37,290 nt of DNA from the NCBI GenBank assembly GCA_035573895.1, contig DATLZR010000099.1, positions 1-37,290 on the forward strand, written 5' to 3'. Below the pieces are notes generated by a model. The model did not search any database, was not told the DNA's origin, and worked only from the letters and a program-made list of their open reading frames with translations. A program made the position numbers and the translations under genes. Position 1 is the first letter of the stretch. Every line of letters begins with the position of its first letter. Shown in pieces: positions 21,035-30,182 of this stretch. This stretch comes from Blastocatellia bacterium (GTDB lineage: Bacteria > Acidobacteriota > Blastocatellia > HR10).

Positions 21035-22336
21035 TCATGACGATTCTTCGTAATATTTTCGCCCGCGCAGCGACTCGGGCAGACACTCCATCGCGGCATC
21101 GGGATCGCCCGGGGCATAATCGTGGGCGTATTTGTACCCGTTCCCATAGCCGATTTCCTTCATGAGTGGCGTGATGGGATTGCGGAGGTGCAGAGGAACC
21201 GGCTCGCGCAAGCTCTCCAGAGCATCGCGTTGAGCCGCTCGATACGCGCGAAGGACGGCATTTGATTTCTTCGCGCGGGCGAGGTAGATCGTCGCCTGCG
21301 TGAGCGCCAGTTGCGCTTCCGGCAATCCGACGAAGTGAACGGCCTGCATGGCGGCGACGGCCTGAACCAGGGCCTGCGGATCGGCCAGCCCGATATCTTC
21401 CGACGCCAGGATTACCAATCGGCGGGCGATGAACAGGGGATCCTCGCCCGATTCCACCATCCGAGCCAGCCAGTAGAGGGCGGCATCCACATCGGAATGG
21501 CGCACCGATTTGATGAAGGCGGAGACCAGATTGTAGTGTTGCTCGCCGCCTTTATCGTAGAGGAGCAGGGGGCGTTGAAGCGCATCGGTCAACACTTTCT
21601 CCGTGACCTGAAGCGTTCCATCCTCCTGCCGGTCAGCGAGGATGACAGCCAGCTCCAGCGTTGTGAGCGCCACGCGAGCATCGCCCGAAGCGGCGACGGC
21701 TATGGCATGAAGGGCTTCATCGCTGATGTGAATCTTCTCTCGCCCCAGCCCGCGTTCCTTATCCGCCAGCGCCCGTGTGAGCACGGTGACGAGGGCTTCG
21801 ACCGAAAGCGGCTTCAGAACAAACACCTTCGTCCGCGACAGCAGCGGAGCGATCACCTCGAAGGAAGGATTCTCCGTCGTCGCTCCAATAAACAACACAT
21901 CGCCGCGCTCAACAAATGGCAGGAAAGCATCCTGCTGAGCTTTGTTGAGGTGATGAACTTCATCAACGAAGAGAAGAGTTCGTTGATGATACACCCGACG
22001 GCGGGTCTCGGCGGCGATCATGGCGTCGCGGATCTCTTTGATCGTACTGAGAACGGCGGAGAAAGCGAGGAAATGGGCTTTGGTCGCCGATGCGATCAGG
22101 CGGGCGAGCGTCGTTTTACCCGTCCCCGGTGGTCCCCACAGGATGAGCGACGTGAGCCGATCCTCTTCAATCATGCGGCGTAACGGAGCCGAGGGACCGA
22201 CCAAATGTTCCTGTCCGAGCACCTCGTCCAGCGTCCGAGGACGCATCCGCTCGGCCAATGGCCGCACATCCCGTTCAGGTCCCGAGGGGGCCTCCGGGGG
22301 AAAGAACTCTGCTTGTTCCGGAATCGCCATCCTCAT
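21035..22336 (-). CDS. rarA: Replication-associated recombination protein RarA (MgsA)
   Basis: 433 residues. AAA+ ATPase of the clamp-loader-like RarA/WRNIP1 family, acting at stalled forks. Walker [16 protein letters not shown], Walker [18 protein letters not shown], sensor [13 protein letters not shown] and the family C-terminus [23 protein letters not shown] are present. The N-terminus has [20 protein letters not shown]. Its ATG (22336) overlaps the rplS stop as ATGA, so translation is probably coupled to rplS. A second in-frame ATG lies at 22330. rarA after rplS is not part of the usual ribosomal block. Confidence 0.94.
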   Translation of the reverse strand: MRMAIPEQAEFFPPEAPSGPERDVRPLAERMRPRTLDEVLGQEHLVGPSAPLRRMIEEDRLTSLILWGPPGTGKTTLARLIASATKAHFLAFSAVLSTIKEIRDAMIAAETRRRVYHQRTLLFVDEVHHLNKAQQDAFLPFVERGDVLFIGATTENPSFEVIAPLLSRTKVFVLKPLSVEALVTVLTRALADKERGLGREKIHISDEALHAIAVAASGDARVALTTLELAVILADRQEDGTLQVTEKVLTDALQRPLLLYDKGGEQHYNLVSAFIKSVRHSDVDAALYWLARMVESGEDPLFIARRLVILASEDIGLADPQALVQAVAAMQAVHFVGLPEAQLALTQATIYLARAKKSNAVLRAYRAAQRDALESLREPVPLHLRNPITPLMKEIGYGNGYKYAHDYAPGDPDAAMECLPESLRGRKYYEESS

Positions 22337-22782
22337 GCCGAGGAGGAACTCGCGCCGGATTCCGTTGACGAGGCCGTGGCCGAAGAAGCTTCCGCTTCCC
22401 GGGGTGTCTCCGCTTCGGTCACTCGGAGTCCCGCCAGTTCCTTCTCACGGATCCGGGCCTTTTTGCCCCGGAGCTTTCGCAAATAGTAGAGTTTGGCCCG
22501 ACGGACATCGCCGCGCCGCACGACCTCGATGTGATCAATCACCGGCGAGTGCAGGGGAAAGATGCGCTCCACGCCAGTGCCGAAACTGACTTTTCGGACG
22601 GTGAAAGTCTCGCGCAAGCCACCGTGCTTCCGAGCGATCACCACGCCCTCAAACGCCTGAAGACGCTCCTTATCGCCTTCCTTGATCTTGACGTAGACGC
22701 GCACCGTGTCACCCGGAGCGAAGTCCGGGATGTCCGAGCGTAGTTGATCCCGTTCGCAATCTGCCAGAAGCGATTGGTCCAT
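22333..22782 (-). CDS. rplS: 50S ribosomal protein bL19 with Ser/Ala-rich tail
   Basis: 149 residues from ATG 22782, with AAGGAG upstream; an upstream open frame to 22854 is ignored because it lacks a ribosome site. bL19 lies at the 30S-50S interface. Core motifs: [35 protein letters not shown] is characteristic (quoted in part), then [21 protein letters not shown] and [20 protein letters not shown]. The family core is about 115 residues; the last 30 or so are a low-complexity Glu/Ser/Ala tail. Last ribosomal gene of the trmD block, overlapping rarA by 4 bp. Confidence 0.95.
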   Translation of the reverse strand: MDQSLLADCERDQLRSDIPDFAPGDTVRVYVKIKEGDKERLQAFEGVVIARKHGGLRETFTVRKVSFGTGVERIFPLHSPVIDHIEVVRRGDVRRAKLYYLRKLRGKKARIREKELAGLRVTEAETPREAEASSATASSTESGASSSSA

Positions 22783-22808
22783 AATCCCACTCCTTTCGCG
22801 CTCGAGAC

Positions 22809-22825
22809 CCCCCTGATGCTGGGGG
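22809..22825 (-). promoter_or_regulatory. Hairpin in the rplS leader
   Basis: CCCCC/GGGGG stem with a 7-base loop, 27 bp upstream of the rplS ATG, between trmD and rplS. Candidate r-protein leader or attenuator; no match to a known leader is claimed. Confidence 0.3.
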
Positions 22826-22865
22826 CTTTTGTCCGCTTTCTTTAATGATCCCAAAAGCCACCATT

Positions 22866-23636
22866 TTAGCCCGTTGAGGACGGATTGTGAAGTTCTTTCC
22901 TCAGTTCCTCAAGCAGTGCGCGGTCTTCGTCATTGAGGCGGGCGCGCTCGAGCAGGTCCGGGCGATACCGCAGCGTTTTCTCCAGGGCTTTGCGTCGGCG
23001 CCATCGGGCAATGGCAGCATGGTCACCGGACAAAAGGACCTCCGGTACACGATAGCCGCGAAACTCCGCGGGCCGCGTGTAGTGCGGATGATCGAGAATT
23101 CCTCCCTGGCCGGGAGAGAAACTGTCTCGCGCCGCCGACGTCTCGCGTCCCAGCGAGGCCGGTTGGAGTCGGGTCAGTGCATCAACAAGCACCATCGCCG
23201 GAATCTCTCCGCCGGTGAGAACATAATCGCCAATGGAAATTTCGTGCGTCGCCAGGTGCTCGGCCACACGCTCATCCACACCCTCGTACCGCCCGCAAAT
23301 CAAAATCACCCACCGATATCGAGCCAGCTCTTCCACCAGACTCTGGGTCAGCGTGGTTCCTTGAGGGGACAGCAAAATGACGGCTGTCGTCGCCCGATCC
23401 ACTGCGCCCCCGACGAGTGATTCTACCGCCCGGAAAATGGGTTCGGGTTTGAGGACCATTCCTTCACCACCGCCGAAAGGCCGGTCATCAACAGTTCGAT
23501 GTTTGTCCTCGGTGAAATCGCGCAGATCGTGGATAAATACCTGGATGATCCCCTGCTGCCGCGCACGCCGGATAATGCCGTGTTCAAACGGCCCGGTAAA
23601 CATATCGGGAAAGATGGTGAGAATATCAAACCTCAT
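22866..23636 (-). CDS. trmD: tRNA (guanine37-N1)-methyltransferase TrmD
   Basis: 256 residues. TrmD methylates G37 next to the anticodon, preventing +1 frameshifts. The SPOUT trefoil knot motifs are visible: [29 protein letters not shown]. The N-terminus is [21 protein letters not shown] and the active-site region [19 protein letters not shown]. The C-terminal domain includes [24 protein letters not shown]. The start is ATG 23636; ribosome site weak. It lies 81 bp after rimM. Confidence 0.97.
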   Translation of the reverse strand: MRFDILTIFPDMFTGPFEHGIIRRARQQGIIQVFIHDLRDFTEDKHRTVDDRPFGGGEGMVLKPEPIFRAVESLVGGAVDRATTAVILLSPQGTTLTQSLVEELARYRWVILICGRYEGVDERVAEHLATHEISIGDYVLTGGEIPAMVLVDALTRLQPASLGRETSAARDSFSPGQGGILDHPHYTRPAEFRGYRVPEVLLSGDHAAIARWRRRKALEKTLRYRPDLLERARLNDEDRALLEELRKELHNPSSTG

Positions 23637-23717
23637 AGTCCAGCAGGTGAGCGACGCACGGGATGGAAATCCATTTGCTGCCGGTGACAGTGATCGCTGA
23701 TCTGCTCGGGGATGACC

Positions 23718-24263
23718 TCAAAGCGATGCATCGGAGCGATTCAGTTCCAGCAGTCCCTCAGGCGGATCAATCACGATGAGCCGGGCAGCCACATCTACTG
23801 TCGGACAAATCGTCGTCGCAAACGGAATGAGATGGTGATGACCATCCTGGCCGATGACTTCCAGAAGAGGAACGCCCCCGGTCTCCAGCACATCGTGAAC
23901 ACGACCGACCGTCTCGCCGGAGGTCGTCCTGACGGTGCACTCCAGCAACTGGTAATGGTAGAACGTGTCCGGATCGGGGGAGGGAGAAGGGTCTGGCGGA
24001 GCTTTCACCCAGCTTCCGCGCAACCGCTCTGCTTCCGCCCGCGTGCGACAGCTGCGGAACAGAAGCAAAACCTGATGTCCGGAGACGCGAGCCCGCTCCA
24101 GTTCCAGATCAAAGGACTCTCCCCGAGGCGTTTCCACCCGCAGACGCTGAAGATCGGTCCACCGGTCAGCTCGATCCGTCAGCGCATCGGCCACTACTTC
24201 GCCACGAATTCCTCGTGGTTTGATGATCCGAGCAATGGCGATCAGCTCCGGCGCGTCCCTCAT
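23718..24263 (-). CDS. rimM: Ribosome maturation factor RimM
   Basis: 181 residues. RimM binds uS19 and helps fold the 30S head. N-terminal [23 protein letters not shown] is the family signature (quoted in part), followed by a C-terminal PRC-barrel part with YYHYQLLE-like [28 protein letters not shown] and [12 protein letters not shown]. Its ATG overlaps the khpA stop (ATGA), indicating coupled translation. Confidence 0.94.
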   Translation of the reverse strand: MRDAPELIAIARIIKPRGIRGEVVADALTDRADRWTDLQRLRVETPRGESFDLELERARVSGHQVLLLFRSCRTRAEAERLRGSWVKAPPDPSPSPDPDTFYHYQLLECTVRTTSGETVGRVHDVLETGGVPLLEVIGQDGHHHLIPFATTICPTVDVAARLIVIDPPEGLLELNRSDASL

Positions 24264-24496
24264 TCGAGAATTTCAAGCACGAAGCGCTTTTTCAGCTTCA
24301 TCCCGGCAGCTCCCAAGATGGTGCGGATAGCTCGGGCAGTCCGACCTTCTTTACCGATGACCTTTCCCAGATCAGCAGGAGCAACTCGCAGTTCCAGAAC
24401 GGTCGTGGCTTCGCCCTCGACTTCCTTCACCTCGACTTGATCAGGGTAGTCCACCAGCGCTTTAGCGATCATTTCAACCAGATCCCTCATCTTCAT
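24260..24496 (-). CDS. khpA: KH-domain RNA-binding protein KhpA
   Basis: 78 residues from ATG 24496, preceded by GGGAGGTGA at good spacing; GTG 24505 is an alternative but overlaps that ribosome site. Single KH domain with the GxxG loop in [16 protein letters not shown]. KhpA homologues bind RNA, usually with KhpB, and are encoded between rpsP and rimM in many bacteria, as here. 4-bp overlap with rimM. Confidence 0.94.
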   Translation of the reverse strand: MKMRDLVEMIAKALVDYPDQVEVKEVEGEATTVLELRVAPADLGKVIGKEGRTARAIRTILGAAGMKLKKRFVLEILE

Positions 24497-24633
24497 AGCC
24501 GTCACCTCCCGATTCTCCCTGCGCTCTCATCCGTCGCTACGTGTTAGGCGCGAAGGAACTCACCCTTGATCCCCCTGAGTGGAATCCGTCGAAGCGAAGC
24601 CGGTGCCTGCGCACAATGTCGCTGTCGCGAGGG

Positions 24634-24870
24634 TTAATTGCTGACCCGCTTGATCAGCCGCCGAACCGTCTCCGTCGGCTGGGCTCCCTGAGCGAGCCAG
24701 TAGTTGAGCCGCTCTCGGTCAATCGTCACGGCTGCCGGCTGCTTCAACGGATCATAGTGGCCGATGACATCAATACATTTACCATCCCGTTTTGACCGCT
24801 TCTCGGCCACCACAATTCGATAGAAGGGCCTTTTCTTGGCCCCCATTCGCATCAATCGTATTGCTACCAA
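24634..24870 (-). CDS. rpsP: 30S ribosomal protein bS16, TTG start
   Basis: 78 residues: [20 protein letters not shown], then [17 protein letters not shown] and [19 protein letters not shown], full-length bS16. The family start matches only TTG 24870, which has GGGAGG 8-9 bp upstream. The frame stays open further upstream, but the -10 box at 24889-24894 lies within that stretch, so the longer form is unlikely. First gene after ffh on this strand and head of rpsP-khpA-rimM-trmD-rplS. Confidence 0.94.
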   Translation of the reverse strand: MVAIRLMRMGAKKRPFYRIVVAEKRSKRDGKCIDVIGHYDPLKQPAAVTIDRERLNYWLAQGAQPTETVRRLIKRVSN

Positions 24871-24888
24871 CGCCCCAACCTCCCTTCT

Positions 24889-24916
24889 ATTATAGTGTGT
24901 CGCTGGTAAAAGTCCA
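24889..24916 (-). promoter_or_regulatory. Predicted promoter of rpsP
   Basis: Consensus -10 TATAAT (24894-24889), 16-bp spacer, -35 TGGACT (24916-24911). The transcript would start only about 12 nt before TTG 24870, just enough for the ribosome site. Supports the short rpsP start. Confidence 0.5.
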
Positions 24917-24965
24917 CCAAAATGTGTCTTTTTCCTGAAACAATCGTCAATGAGAATTTTGCCCC

Positions 24966-26345
24966 CTATCGCGGCTTCTTTTTCCTCTTGGGCTTCTGCT
25001 TCCGCCGTTTGGCGCCAAACAGCCGCCCCAGTGTTCCTTCGTTCCACTGACGGATCAACCGTCGCATCTCCACATACTGATCGAGCAGGGCATTGACGTC
25101 CTGCACGGTGGTGCCGCTGCCTCGGGCAATGCGCTGACGCCGCCGTCCGTCAATGATGCGGTAATCCCGCCGCTCGGCCGGCGTCATCGAGTTGATGATC
25201 GCTTCGGTCCGCTTCAACTGGCGCTCCATCTCGGCGACTTGCTCCGGCGTCGGCTTGGTCAACCCGATGCTCCTCAGCAGTTCCGAGGGGAGGAGTTCGA
25301 GCAGCTTTCCCATCGAGCCCAGCCGTCGGGCCATTCGTAATTGATCGAGGAAGTCCTCCAGCGTGAACTCATCCTGCCGGAGCTTCTGCTGCAAAGCCAG
25401 GGCTTGCTTGGCATCCACCTCCGCCTGAACCTTCTCGATGAGGCTCAGGACATCGCCCATGCCGAGGATGCGGGAGGCGATCCGATCGGGATAAAATGGC
25501 TCCAGCGCGTCGTACTTCTCGCCAACGCCGATGAACTTAATCGGCTGGCCGGTCACTGCCTTAATCGAAAGGGCAGCGCCCCCGCGCGTATCGCCGTCCA
25601 TCTTAGTGAGGATGACTCCGGTCAATCCCACACGGCGGTGAAACTCCTCAGCGCTGCGAACAGCATCCTGGCCGGTCATGGCGTCAGCCACGAGCAGAAT
25701 TTCCACCGGCAGCATCTCCCGTTTGAGCCGTTGCAGTTCGGTCATAAGCTCGTCGTCAATGTGGAGCCGCCCGGCCGTATCCACAAGCAGCGGATCAAAC
25801 CCGCTCAACTCAGCATGACGACGCGCCTGCCGACAGAGTTCCAGCGGATCGTTTTCGTCCGTTCCGTTAAACACGGGACAACCCACCGCCTTGGCGATTA
25901 TGGCCAGTTGTTCGCGCGCTGCCGGGCGATAGACATCCGCCGATAGAAGCAGCGGGTGTCGTCCCTGCCGGGTGAGCCACAGGGCGAGCTTTCCCGTCGT
26001 CGTGGTCTTGCCTGACCCCTGGAGCCCCACTAGGAAGACGACGTTGGGGATTCGCCCGGTGAGAAGCAGCCGCGTTGATGTCCCCCCCAACATCTCCACC
26101 AGTTCATCATAGACAATCTTGACAACCTGCTGGGCCGGCGACAGAGCGGCAAGCACATCTTGACCGATAGCCTTCTCGCGGACGCGCTCGATGAACTGCT
26201 TGACCACCCGAAAGTTGACATCCGCCTCAAGAAGTGCCAGTCGAATCTCTCGCAGCGCCTGGTCCAGGTGCGCTTCGGTTAGCTTCCCCTGGCCGCGCAG
26301 ATCACGAATGACCTTTTTGAGCTTCTCCGATAGCGCGTCGAACAT
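24966..26345 (-). CDS. ffh: Signal recognition particle protein Ffh (SRP54)
   Basis: 459 residues from ATG 26345. Ffh with SRP RNA targets nascent membrane proteins to FtsY and SecYEG. NG domain: G1 [15 protein letters not shown] (about 107), DTAGR (189-193), [14 protein letters not shown] (247-260) and [23 protein letters not shown]. The methionine-rich M domain (about 325-430) has [25 protein letters not shown] and VQDVNALL. The tail is very basic ([15 protein letters not shown]). A GTG at 26354 is an in-frame alternative. No SRP RNA gene was recognised in the window. Confidence 0.97.
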   Translation of the reverse strand: MFDALSEKLKKVIRDLRGQGKLTEAHLDQALREIRLALLEADVNFRVVKQFIERVREKAIGQDVLAALSPAQQVVKIVYDELVEMLGGTSTRLLLTGRIPNVVFLVGLQGSGKTTTTGKLALWLTRQGRHPLLLSADVYRPAAREQLAIIAKAVGCPVFNGTDENDPLELCRQARRHAELSGFDPLLVDTAGRLHIDDELMTELQRLKREMLPVEILLVADAMTGQDAVRSAEEFHRRVGLTGVILTKMDGDTRGGAALSIKAVTGQPIKFIGVGEKYDALEPFYPDRIASRILGMGDVLSLIEKVQAEVDAKQALALQQKLRQDEFTLEDFLDQLRMARRLGSMGKLLELLPSELLRSIGLTKPTPEQVAEMERQLKRTEAIINSMTPAERRDYRIIDGRRRQRIARGSGTTVQDVNALLDQYVEMRRLIRQWNEGTLGRLFGAKRRKQKPKRKKKPR

Positions 26346-26387
26346 ACAATCCACTGTTGAGAATTGCTCTCACCGAGCGAAAAGGCA

Positions 26388-26416
26388 AAGCTAAACCGCG
26401 TCCGGGAAATTGTCAA
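26388..26416 (-). promoter_or_regulatory. Predicted promoter of ffh
   Basis: Minus strand: perfect -35 TTGACA (26416-26411), 17-bp spacer, weak -10 TAGCTT (26393-26388), about 43 bp before the ffh ATG. Confidence 0.4.
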
Positions 26417-26928
26417 GACACCCCCGATGAAGGCCGGGTTCCCGGCGGGTTTCATAAACCGCGATTGCCGTGGCGTTTCGGCGACTGGCAAATATATTTT
26501 TCGCGCCTCTGTCTCTCTACCGAAAAGCAGCGGCGGTCGCAGAAGGCCCGAATTCACAGCAGTAGGATGCTAACCCCTTTCAGACGATTCCTTGCCCGGA
26601 ATTCCTGCGATGAAGGGTCTTGCCGCCACTTCAGCAGGTACGTTCTCTTGCCCCTTTCCACTCTTTCTCACCGCCTGGCCTGGGCACAGAGCGCATTGAA
26701 ATCGCTACTGTCCCGATGCTCGGACTACGCTGTGCACGCCCATTTGTTCGCACGGCTGTTTGACCCTTAGTCCCCAATCTCGAGCCCCACGCTGAGAACG
26801 GAAGTAGGTGATGGTGGTGGGCGACATGCAGAAATGCTCCGGCAACTCGTCGTATGGTGGTTCCTGTGACTAAAACCATCACATGCGAACAATAGGGGGA
26901 CGGGGCTGCGTATTGATTCCAGTCGGTG
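26417..26928. other. Intergenic region with no recognised gene
   Basis: About 510 bp between the divergent ffh and Rieske genes. Open frames on both strands (up to 137 codons) have no ribosome site and no family resemblance. I checked for SRP RNA, tRNA T-loop motifs and transposase fragments and recognised none. It may hold an unrecognised RNA or gene remnant. Confidence 0.4.
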
Positions 26929-26957
26929 TTGAAATAAGCAGCGGGCTTGCTTATGAT
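26929..26957 (+). promoter_or_regulatory. Predicted promoter of the Rieske ferredoxin gene
   Basis: TTGAAA (26929-26934), 17-bp spacer, TATGAT (26952-26957): start near 26964 and a leader of about 34 nt ending in a strong ribosome site. Confidence 0.5.
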
Positions 26958-26997
26958 CTTAGCCCGTTTCATCTCGCATCAGTCAGGAGGTAAGGAA

Positions 26998-27306
26998 ATG
27001 GGCCAGTACGTGAAGGTTGCGACCGTTGATGAGATCGCTATCGGGCAGGCTAAAGTGGTCGAAGTGAGCGGCCAACGGATCGCGATATTCAATGTCAACG
27101 GAACGTTCTATGCCATTGATGATACTTGTCCCCATCGTGGAGGGCCGCTGTCGGAGGGATTCACCGAGAATGAGGAAGTAACCTGTCCCTGGCATGGGGC
27201 GCGGTTTCGGTTGACGACGGGCGAAGTGCTCTCACCGCCGGCTACCCGGGGCGTGCAGGTCTTTGCCGTGCGCGTTCAGGGAAACGATGTCGAGGTCGAA
27301 GTCTGA
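26998..27306 (+). CDS. Rieske-type [2Fe-2S] ferredoxin
   Basis: 102 residues from ATG 26998, with CAGGAGGTAAGGAA upstream; the open frame reaches back to 26947 but overlaps the promoter. Cluster ligands are Cys44-Pro-His46 and Cys63-Pro-Trp-His66 (TCPHRGGPL, CPWHGARF), the soluble Rieske ferredoxin / NirD-like pattern. Such proteins pass electrons to oxygenases or other redox partners. No oxygenase or reductase gene is adjacent, so the partner is unknown. The next gene is tenA, 178 bp on. Confidence 0.92.
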   Translation: MGQYVKVATVDEIAIGQAKVVEVSGQRIAIFNVNGTFYAIDDTCPHRGGPLSEGFTENEEVTCPWHGARFRLTTGEVLSPPATRGVQVFAVRVQGNDVEVEV

Positions 27307-27484
27307 GATGCGCAAGGTGTAGCGGGTGCGTTTGAGCGGGCGATGAAAAATAAATAAAGCAGGGCCTCTGTGTCGGAGGACGTGTCGAAAACCCTCGTGA
27401 CAGTGCCCGTCAGAGGCACGTGAAGGGACAGAGCGGCGCTGTGCTCTTCACAGGAATGCCTGACCGAAGGAGGTGAAGACCAGG

Positions 27485-28159
27485 ATGACGACGCCGGTGC
27501 GTTTCACTGATCGGTTGTGGAGCGAGATTGCACCCATCTTCGAGGCGATTCTGGCGCACCCGTTTATCGCCGGCCTCACTAGCGGTCAACTTGAACGCGA
27601 CCGGTTTCTTTTCTACGTCGTGCAGGATGCCCTCTATCTGAGAGAATTCGCACGGGCGCTTTCGGTGGCAGCGGCCAAAGCTCCACGCGAGGACTGGATC
27701 ATCCTGCTCAATGATCATGCGGCCGGGGCACTCCGGGTCGAGCGAGCGTTGCATGAGGGATTCTTTCGGGAGATCGGCCTGACGGAGGAAACTGTGGCTT
27801 CCACCCCGATGGCTCCAACCAACGTGGCCTACACGAGCTATTTGCTGGCTGTCGCCTATGGCCGACCGTTCCCGGAAGTAATGGCGGCGCTACTGCCCTG
27901 CTACTGGATTTACTGGGAGGTGGGGAAAGCTCTGGCAGCGCGAGGATCGCCCGATCCCCTCTACCAAAGATGGATCGAAACGTATGCCGCCGAACAGTTT
28001 GGTGCACTCGTTCGCGCTGTGCTGGATGTGACCGACGAGTTGGCTCAGGCGGCGTCGCCGGCGACGCAGCAAGCGATGCGCCGCCATTTCATTACCGCTG
28101 CACGGTATGAATGGATGTTCTGGGAGATGGGCTACCGGAAAGAAAGCTGGCCAGTATGA
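27485..28159 (+). CDS. tenA: TenA family aminopyrimidine aminohydrolase (thiaminase II)
   Basis: 224 residues from ATG 27485, with AAGGAGG 11 bp upstream; GTG 27473 is in frame but inside that ribosome site. TenA hydrolyses aminopyrimidines to salvage HMP for thiamine, or cleaves thiamine. Conserved residues: Asp48 in YVVQDALYLREFARAL, Cys139 in LLPCYWIYWEVG, and Glu209 in YEWMFWEM, matching the catalytic set. No TPP riboswitch pattern appears in the 178 bp upstream and no other thiamine gene is in the window. Confidence 0.93.
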   Translation: MTTPVRFTDRLWSEIAPIFEAILAHPFIAGLTSGQLERDRFLFYVVQDALYLREFARALSVAAAKAPREDWIILLNDHAAGALRVERALHEGFFREIGLTEETVASTPMAPTNVAYTSYLLAVAYGRPFPEVMAALLPCYWIYWEVGKALAARGSPDPLYQRWIETYAAEQFGALVRAVLDVTDELAQAASPATQQAMRRHFITAARYEWMFWEMGYRKESWPV

Positions 28160-28231
28160 GGAGAGAAAGCGTCTGTCGGAGGAACTTGGTGTGGTTCTTT
28201 GTCGTTGCGCCTGCCGGGGAGAGATGTGCTT

Positions 28232-28759
28232 GTGACCGATGAGGCAAGGACAAAAATGATCTTCTTTCTCATGGGTGCCTGGATGGTGGGGAGCGTGATG
28301 GTGGCCTTCGTGGCCACGCAAAACTTTCGCGCGGTGGATCGCGTCCTGGCGGCTCCCGCCGGAGCGGATCTCCACCGGAAGCTGGAGGGAATCCCCCCGG
28401 ACGATGCTCGGATGATCCTTCGTCATCTGGCGTCGGAGATGAATCGCTACTACTTTCGCGTTTGGGAATGGGCCCAGCTTGTCCTGGGGGGATTAGTTTT
28501 GACGCTCTTGGTGAGGAGCGGTCGGTCGGATGCGCTTGCACGGGCTCTCATCGTGGCGATGCTGGCGATCGTCCTGGTGTTTATCGTCTACCTCACCCCC
28601 CAGATCGTGACGCTCGGTCGCAGCCTCGATTTTGTCTCCCGGACGCCACCGCCGCCACAGTACGCTCGGTTCTGGCGGTTTCACATCGCCTATACCCTGC
28701 TTGAGCTGGTAAAACTTCTGCTCGGCGCTGGGGTTCTTGTGCGGCTGTTGCTACGCTGA
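28232..28759 (+). CDS. Four-helix integral membrane protein, unknown function
   Basis: 175 residues from GTG 28232, preceded by GGGGAGAG at workable spacing; TTG 28199 is an in-frame alternative. Four hydrophobic segments: MIFFLMGAWMVGSVMVAFVA, WAQLVLGGLVLTLLV, ALIVAMLAIVLVFIVYL and YTLLELVKLLLGAGVLVRLL. Between helices 1 and 2 is a soluble stretch with IPPDDARMILRHLASEMNRYY. The layout recalls small DUF4149/TMEM205-like proteins, but I do not recognise the family with certainty. Same strand as tenA with a 72-bp gap. Confidence 0.7.
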   Translation: MTDEARTKMIFFLMGAWMVGSVMVAFVATQNFRAVDRVLAAPAGADLHRKLEGIPPDDARMILRHLASEMNRYYFRVWEWAQLVLGGLVLTLLVRSGRSDALARALIVAMLAIVLVFIVYLTPQIVTLGRSLDFVSRTPPPPQYARFWRFHIAYTLLELVKLLLGAGVLVRLLLR

Positions 28760-28831
28760 ACCACTGCTCAGCCGTACTCCGGGAGCCGAATCCCGATCTG
28801 ACCCACCTGATAGGGATACGGTGACAGTCCC

Positions 28832-29296
28832 TTACGAGTAGTACCGGACGAGCCATTCAGCCACAAGCGCCGGTTTTTGTCCTCCTTCGACTTCGACTGT
28901 CACGTTCCAGGTGACATGGATTCCGCCCGGGATCTCCTCAACCGATTGCAGGACAAACCGGGCACGAATCCGTGCACCCGCCGGCACGGCGGCGGGGAAG
29001 CGTACACGGTTCAGACCGTAGTTAATGCCCGTGCGAAACAGGGGGCGAAGACTCAGGGCTTGAGAGCCGAGATAGCTGATGAGCGAGAGCGTCAGAAACC
29101 CATGAGCAATCGTCGTTCCGTAAGGGGATTCGGCTCGGGCCCGCTCGACATCGAGGTGGATCCATTGGCGATCCAGGGTCGCCTCAGCAAAGTCGTTGAT
29201 GCGAGATTGGGTCACCTCGAACCAGTCGCTCAGACCGACCTCCTGTCCCACCAGGTTCTTTAACTCCTCCAGGCTTGTGATCTCTTTCGGCGGCAT
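28832..29296 (-). CDS. MaoC-like (R)-specific enoyl-CoA hydratase
   Basis: 154 residues from ATG 29296 with AGAGGAG upstream. Hot-dog fold hydratase; the family hydrates enoyl-CoA thioesters in fatty-acid or polyhydroxyalkanoate metabolism. The catalytic pair is Asp42 and His47 in LDRQWIHLDVERA, followed by SPYGTTIAHGFLTLSL, the MaoC hydratase-2 motif. The N-terminus LKNLVGQEVGLSDWFEVTQ resembles Mycobacterium HtdA/HadB-like proteins. Convergent with the four-TM gene and divergent from rplU, with which it shares an overlapping promoter region. Confidence 0.92.
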   Translation of the reverse strand: MPPKEITSLEELKNLVGQEVGLSDWFEVTQSRINDFAEATLDRQWIHLDVERARAESPYGTTIAHGFLTLSLISYLGSQALSLRPLFRTGINYGLNRVRFPAAVPAGARIRARFVLQSVEEIPGGIHVTWNVTVEVEGGQKPALVAEWLVRYYS

Positions 29297-29329
29297 CGGT
29301 TGCTCCTCTTGTGCGAGATTGAAGGGAGC

Positions 29330-29358
29330 GTTGTATCAAATTGACAGCCCGATGACAA
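29330..29358 (-). promoter_or_regulatory. Predicted promoter of the MaoC gene
   Basis: Minus strand: -35 TTGTCA (29358-29353), 17-bp spacer, -10 TACAAC (29335-29330). Overlaps the rplU promoter on the other strand. Confidence 0.5.
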
Positions 29359-29370
29359 GGTCTTTATAAT
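29341..29370 (+). promoter_or_regulatory. Consensus sigma70 promoter of rplU-rpmA
   Basis: Perfect TTGACA (29341-29346), 18-bp spacer, perfect TATAAT (29365-29370). It predicts a start near 29377 and excludes translation from codons at 29370. Confidence 0.7.
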
Positions 29371-29411
29371 TGTTGGCTTTTGAAGAGACCGAAACGGAGG
29401 CAAGTGCTGGT

Positions 29412-29726
29412 GTGGCTTACGCAGTGATCGAAACGGGCGGAAAACAGTATCGGGTAGTGGAAGGGGCGTTGATTCGCGTCCCGGCGCTCCCGGCGGAGGT
29501 AGGAGCAACGATCGAACTTCCCGTGCTTGCGCTGTGCGATGGGCAGGCGGTCCAGATCGGACAACCGCGTGTGGACAGCGTGCGGGCGCTCTGCCGTGTG
29601 GTCGAGCACGGGAAAGAGCGGAAGATCATTGTCTTTAAGTTCAAGCGCCGCAAGCAGTACCGGCGGCGTCGCGGCCATCGGCAAAAATATACGGCTCTGC
29701 GGGTGGAAAAATTTATCGCCGCTTGA
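29412..29726 (+). CDS. rplU: 50S ribosomal protein bL21, GTG start
   Basis: 104 residues: VAYAVIETGGKQYRV is the bL21 N-terminus, ending KRRKQYRRRRGHRQKYTALRV. The GTG start at 29412 is fixed by GGAGG 11 bp upstream, by the family N-terminus and by the promoter's -10 at 29365-29370. First gene of rplU-rpmA, with obgE following further on as in many bacteria. Confidence 0.96.
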   Translation: MAYAVIETGGKQYRVVEGALIRVPALPAEVGATIELPVLALCDGQAVQIGQPRVDSVRALCRVVEHGKERKIIVFKFKRRKQYRRRRGHRQKYTALRVEKFIAA

Positions 29727-29746
29727 CCAGGAGGGGAGCCGAAATC

Positions 29747-29830
29747 ATGGAAATCCATTGGTGGACGACCATGAATGGTCCTCGTCTCAAGAAGTGGTTG
29801 TATCCATCCGGCAGATGCCCGGCGAGCTGA
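29747..29830 (+). CDS. Possible 27-codon small ORF between rplU and rpmA
   Basis: ATG 29747 follows AGGAGGGG (29729-29736) at 10 or more bases and encodes MEIHWWTTMNGPRLKKWLYP plus seven residues. The 164-bp gap between rplU and rpmA is otherwise empty. No family match is known to me; it could be a chance frame. It does not resemble the Prp protease found here in Firmicutes. Confidence 0.2.
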   Translation: MEIHWWTTMNGPRLKKWLYPSGRCPAS

Positions 29831-29890
29831 TGGTCACCGAAGGCGGAAAATCACTTTTGAATCCGTGGCTCTTTTCGGGAGGTTTTTGCG

Positions 29891-30160
29891 ATGGCACATA
29901 AAAAAGGGCTCGGCAGCTCGCGCAACGGACGCGATTCTGTGGGCAAGCGGCTGGGCATTAAGGCATTTGGAGGCCAATTCGTCACCGGGGGCTCGATCCT
30001 CGTGCGCCAGCGCGGGACGCCGATTAAACCGGGCGTCAACGTCGGGCGCGGACGAGATGATACGTTGTTTGCCAAGATCTCTGGTATCGTTCGGTTTGAG
30101 GATAAAGGGCGAATGGGGAAATTCGTCAGCGTTTATCCGGTGGAGCAAAACCTCCGGTAG
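29891..30160 (+). CDS. rpmA: 50S ribosomal protein bL27
   Basis: 89 residues from ATG 29891 with GGGAGG upstream. [20 protein letters not shown] is the normal mature bL27 start, reaching toward the peptidyl-transferase centre, so there is no N-terminal extension needing Prp cleavage. [17 protein letters not shown] and the C-terminus are typical. A strong intrinsic terminator follows. Confidence 0.97.
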   Translation: MAHKKGLGSSRNGRDSVGKRLGIKAFGGQFVTGGSILVRQRGTPIKPGVNVGRGRDDTLFAKISGIVRFEDKGRMGKFVSVYPVEQNLR

Positions 30161-30182
30161 CCAGCCCAATGATCACAGTCAG

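Noticed and set aside
26357-26972. Open frames in the ffh-Rieske gap, considered as a transposase remnant
   Set aside because: No catalytic motif, terminal repeat or target duplication could be seen.
27307-27484. TPP riboswitch before tenA
   Set aside because: The conserved CTGAGA and ACCTGATC-type elements are absent.
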